Positions 18,568 through 20,228 of a stretch of DNA of 20,228 bases are shown here, one piece after another. The stretch is from Hypsibius dujardini (taxonomy: Eukaryota > Tardigrada > Eutardigrada > Parachela > Hypsibiidae), in the NCBI GenBank assembly GCA_001579985.1, contig LRSR01004287.1:1-20228 (forward strand), in the 5' to 3' direction. Numbering within the stretch: position 1 is the first letter of the stretch; each line of letters begins with the position of its first letter. The notes under the pieces were generated by a model. That model was given only the letters and a program-made list of their open reading frames with translations. It ran no database searches and was not told where the DNA came from. Both the position numbers and the translations under genes were made by a program.

Positions 18568-19349
18568 GCGAAGCTAAAGCACTCCGCCTGATTTCATGCC
18601 GCACGGTTCGATCCGTCGACCTTGCCTTGTCTTAGCCTTGCCGGTATCCTTTTATCTCAACTTTGTTTATTAGTTTTCTGATTGGGCTGCTTACGTCAAC
18701 AAGAAAAATAATCTGACCATTCGTCATGGAATGAATAAGACGCGGCCGAGCCGTTGGCCATAATTCAAGTTTACACAGCGGTCATCTACTATCCGCTACA
18801 AAAATATTCTTTCCTCTAGACCTTTGGCCGTAATCCAAAAAAAATTTCAGAAATAATGTAGAATTTGCTCGTCTAAATACTCGCAATACCAGAATTGGAA
18901 CGCACCTTCTAATCGCAATATATATGACCGAGTGTCTCGACATTTGGAGTGCCCCTCGTATACAGTTTCATGTCTTTATTGTTTTGACACAGAAAATGTA
19001 TATTCAACAATATAGAACGTGTGTATTATTTCATTTATTTAATGATGATTTATATAAAACGGATTTTTCAAAATATGAAATATGTGTTTGATTTTGTTGT
19101 TTTTAATAACTTATTTTATGTTACAATAGTGACGTATGAAGTATTCGAACATTAGAAAGAGTGAGTGTGAGAAAAAGGCGTTTTTCCAATTACCAAATTC
19201 TGCCTGGCAGTATGCAGATTCCAGCTGATGCGGTGGCACAATAAATGAGCACATGGGGCAGGATGTACTGTCCGTCTCGAGAGTCCTCGGTCTTTCCGGG
19301 ACGGCGGTAATGGACGTTGTGCTTGCCGTTGTGGTGCTTGTAGCAGGGC
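17492..19349 (-). CDS. 3' exons of a secreted NTR (netrin-like) domain protein, partial
   Basis: Two minus-strand exons: 19349-19194 and 18024-17492 (stop TGA). Donor AATTTG/GTAATT and acceptor TTTTCAG/TGGC join in phase to read YCQAEFVAKVRF. The 229 visible residues hold a Thr/Ser-rich linker (about 1-30), CPMC, YCQAEFVAKV, a beta-rich stretch, CRHLC followed by LYLVMGN, and a basic helix-like end with RQAEKRLLNLKC. This is the order and Cys spacing of the NTR module (CxxC, YCxxxFVxxV, CxxC..YLxMG, terminal Cys) in netrins, SFRPs and PCOLCE, which act outside the cell. A basic Ser-rich tail (about 40 residues) follows. The 5' exons with the signal peptide and partner domains are missing from the window, so the parent family is unresolved. 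Confidence 0.72.
18143..18958. mobile_element. 816-bp TA-flanked DNA element in an NTR gene intron
   Basis: The left end GAGGGGCACTCCAAAAGTC and the complement of the right end GAGGGGCACTCCAAATGTC begin inverted repeats of about 38 bp (about 84% identical by eye), with CACTCGGTCAT shared at the inner side. TA lies directly outside each end (18141-18142 and 18959-18960), as for Tc1/mariner-type insertion. The interior has no long ORF, so it is non-autonomous or a decayed copy, and it carries an AATC microsatellite. Confidence 0.75.
18533..18567. repeat. AATC microsatellite
   Basis: About eight uninterrupted copies of the AATC unit lie inside the 816-bp element. Confidence 0.9.
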
Positions 19350-19375
19350 CTATAAACAAAAAAGTGTGCTGTCAT

Positions 19376-20228
19376 TATATATATATATATATAATAATAT
19401 AATAAATATGTGTATAAATATACGGCAATTGTAGTTCCTAATTAGTATTATTTTTTTAGTTTTTAGTAGTAACGCAGTTGTAGTTGCTGATTCTAGTTTT
19501 TAATTAGTAGTTATGTAGTTGTATTTCTTTGTTGTAGTTTTGGTTTAATCAGTTCAAAAAATAGTGCTATATCATCCACAGTGACTGTTAATATCTACCT
19601 GTTACTACTGAGCTAATGATTTTTATTACGAAGCCGAAGAACTAAAAGTATTGCTAAAAACAAAGCTAAAATTAAATCATTGTCCACTGCATGGCGTCGC
19701 TGAAGCTCTCTGATTCAGCCATGTTATCATTGCTGTTAAATTAAGTAAAGAATAGTTGACAGATAAATTTGTAGTGTTAGGACAAACTTGCGGAATAATA
19801 AGTATTTCATTTACCCACAGCTATTTTTTGTTGCGATCTGCCCGATTGTTGAATCGTCCTTTGAAAATCCGCGCTTGCGGTAAGTATCCTTAAATTGATT
19901 CCGCCCTTTACACTAAATCTTCGCTTTTTTGTATAAGCGGACTAGGTTATAAGCCACATGACTTTTTCACTTGTTCAAATTAAAAAATCCTTACCTCAAA
20001 TCTCTCCACGTACCCTTTACCTGATTAATTTAAGGATAATCGCAACGTTTCTATCCGACTAATATCTACGTTGAACTTCCATAGACTCCATCTTCGACTG
20101 GTATAGCGCGTTTCTCTAGATGAATTTCGTATACGAAATTTGCGGGATATTAATATGCAAAATTAAGTGACACAATCATATAAGTAAAATTTATATATCG
20201 AAAAAAGTACTTTACAGGAGTAGTTGCA
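19376..20228. other. AT-rich region upstream of the NTR exons
   Basis: Apart from the tentative exon at 19815-19888 I see no coding sequence. There is an AT run (TATATATATATATA at about 19377-19392), TAGTTTTTAGTAG-type repeats at 19450-19560 related in words to intron 3, and a perfect 18-bp palindrome AATTTCGTATACGAAATT at 20123-20140. It is most likely intron of the NTR gene. Confidence 0.4.
19815..19888 (-). CDS. Tentative upstream exon of the NTR gene
   Basis: On the minus strand a 74-nt stretch lies between TTTAAG (acceptor-like) and CTGTGG/GTAAATG (donor-like). It is open in the frame that ends in phase 1, as the next exon requires, and reads a Gln/Ser-rich linker ending QQKIAV before GPATST. 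The acceptor has a poor pyrimidine tract and there is no domain to confirm it. An equally weak plus-strand exon could be drawn over the same bases. Confidence 0.18.

Noticed and set aside
18596-18620. tRNA or SINE B box (GGTTCGATCC)
   Set aside because: No A box at the right distance and no cloverleaf stems. The word is part of a short palindrome ACGGTTCGATCCGT.
19190-19349. Minus-strand frame reading CYKHHNGKHNVHYRRPGKTE with C/G-rich third positions, as the real exon frame
   Set aside because: It looks good by codon use but hits a stop at 19190 and has no family match. The other frame joins in phase to the next exon and builds a complete NTR domain.
20123-20140. AATTTCGTATACGAAATT as a loxP-like recombination site
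   Set aside because: It is a simple perfect palindrome with no asymmetric spacer, and there is no recombinase gene nearby.

Overview
The window is nuclear DNA from an invertebrate animal. It shows split genes with GT-AG introns of 43 to about 1,900 bp, strong C/G third-position bias inside exons against AT-rich introns, many small palindromic DNA elements, tetranucleotide microsatellites and a dead LINE. The phylum cannot be named from the sequence alone.

Plus strand, 1150-12335: one complete gene. I assembled 18 exons with matching splice phases into a 1,229-residue TRPM-type cation channel. It has an N-terminal SLOG/MHR region, a helical MHR region, six membrane segments with a pore, a TRP-box-like helix and a short C-terminal coiled coil, and it carries no C-terminal kinase or NUDT9 domain. 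It is unusually divergent: the segment that normally precedes the SLOG fold is absent, the SLOG glycine motifs are changed, and the selectivity filter lacks the usual Gly-Glu or Gly-Gln pair. A polyadenylation signal lies at 12512.

Minus strand, 19349-17492: the last two exons of a second gene, whose 5' part lies toward or past the right edge. Splicing in the correct phase joins a Thr/Ser-rich linker and a CxxC..YC exon to an exon with a Cys pair and YLVMGN. Together these form a complete netrin-type NTR domain of the kind found in netrins, SFRPs and PCOLCE.

Between the genes (12336-17491) there is no convincing host gene. This region holds a possible eroded minus-strand coding fragment, AATC repeats, a near-perfect 360-bp hairpin, a LINE reverse-transcriptase remnant, a stretch with GC-rich GAA-loop palindromes, and a 76-bp tandem repeat built from about 15-bp subunits.

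Introns of both genes contain short DNA elements: a 342-bp MITE, a 477-bp element carrying a 64-codon acidic ORF, an 816-bp TA-flanked element, and several foldbacks. Intron 16 of the channel holds a tandem duplication that copied the first bases of exon 17. The left flank (1-1149) shows only weak candidates and the probable 5' leader of the channel gene. The channel and the NTR protein are convergent neighbours with no evident functional link.
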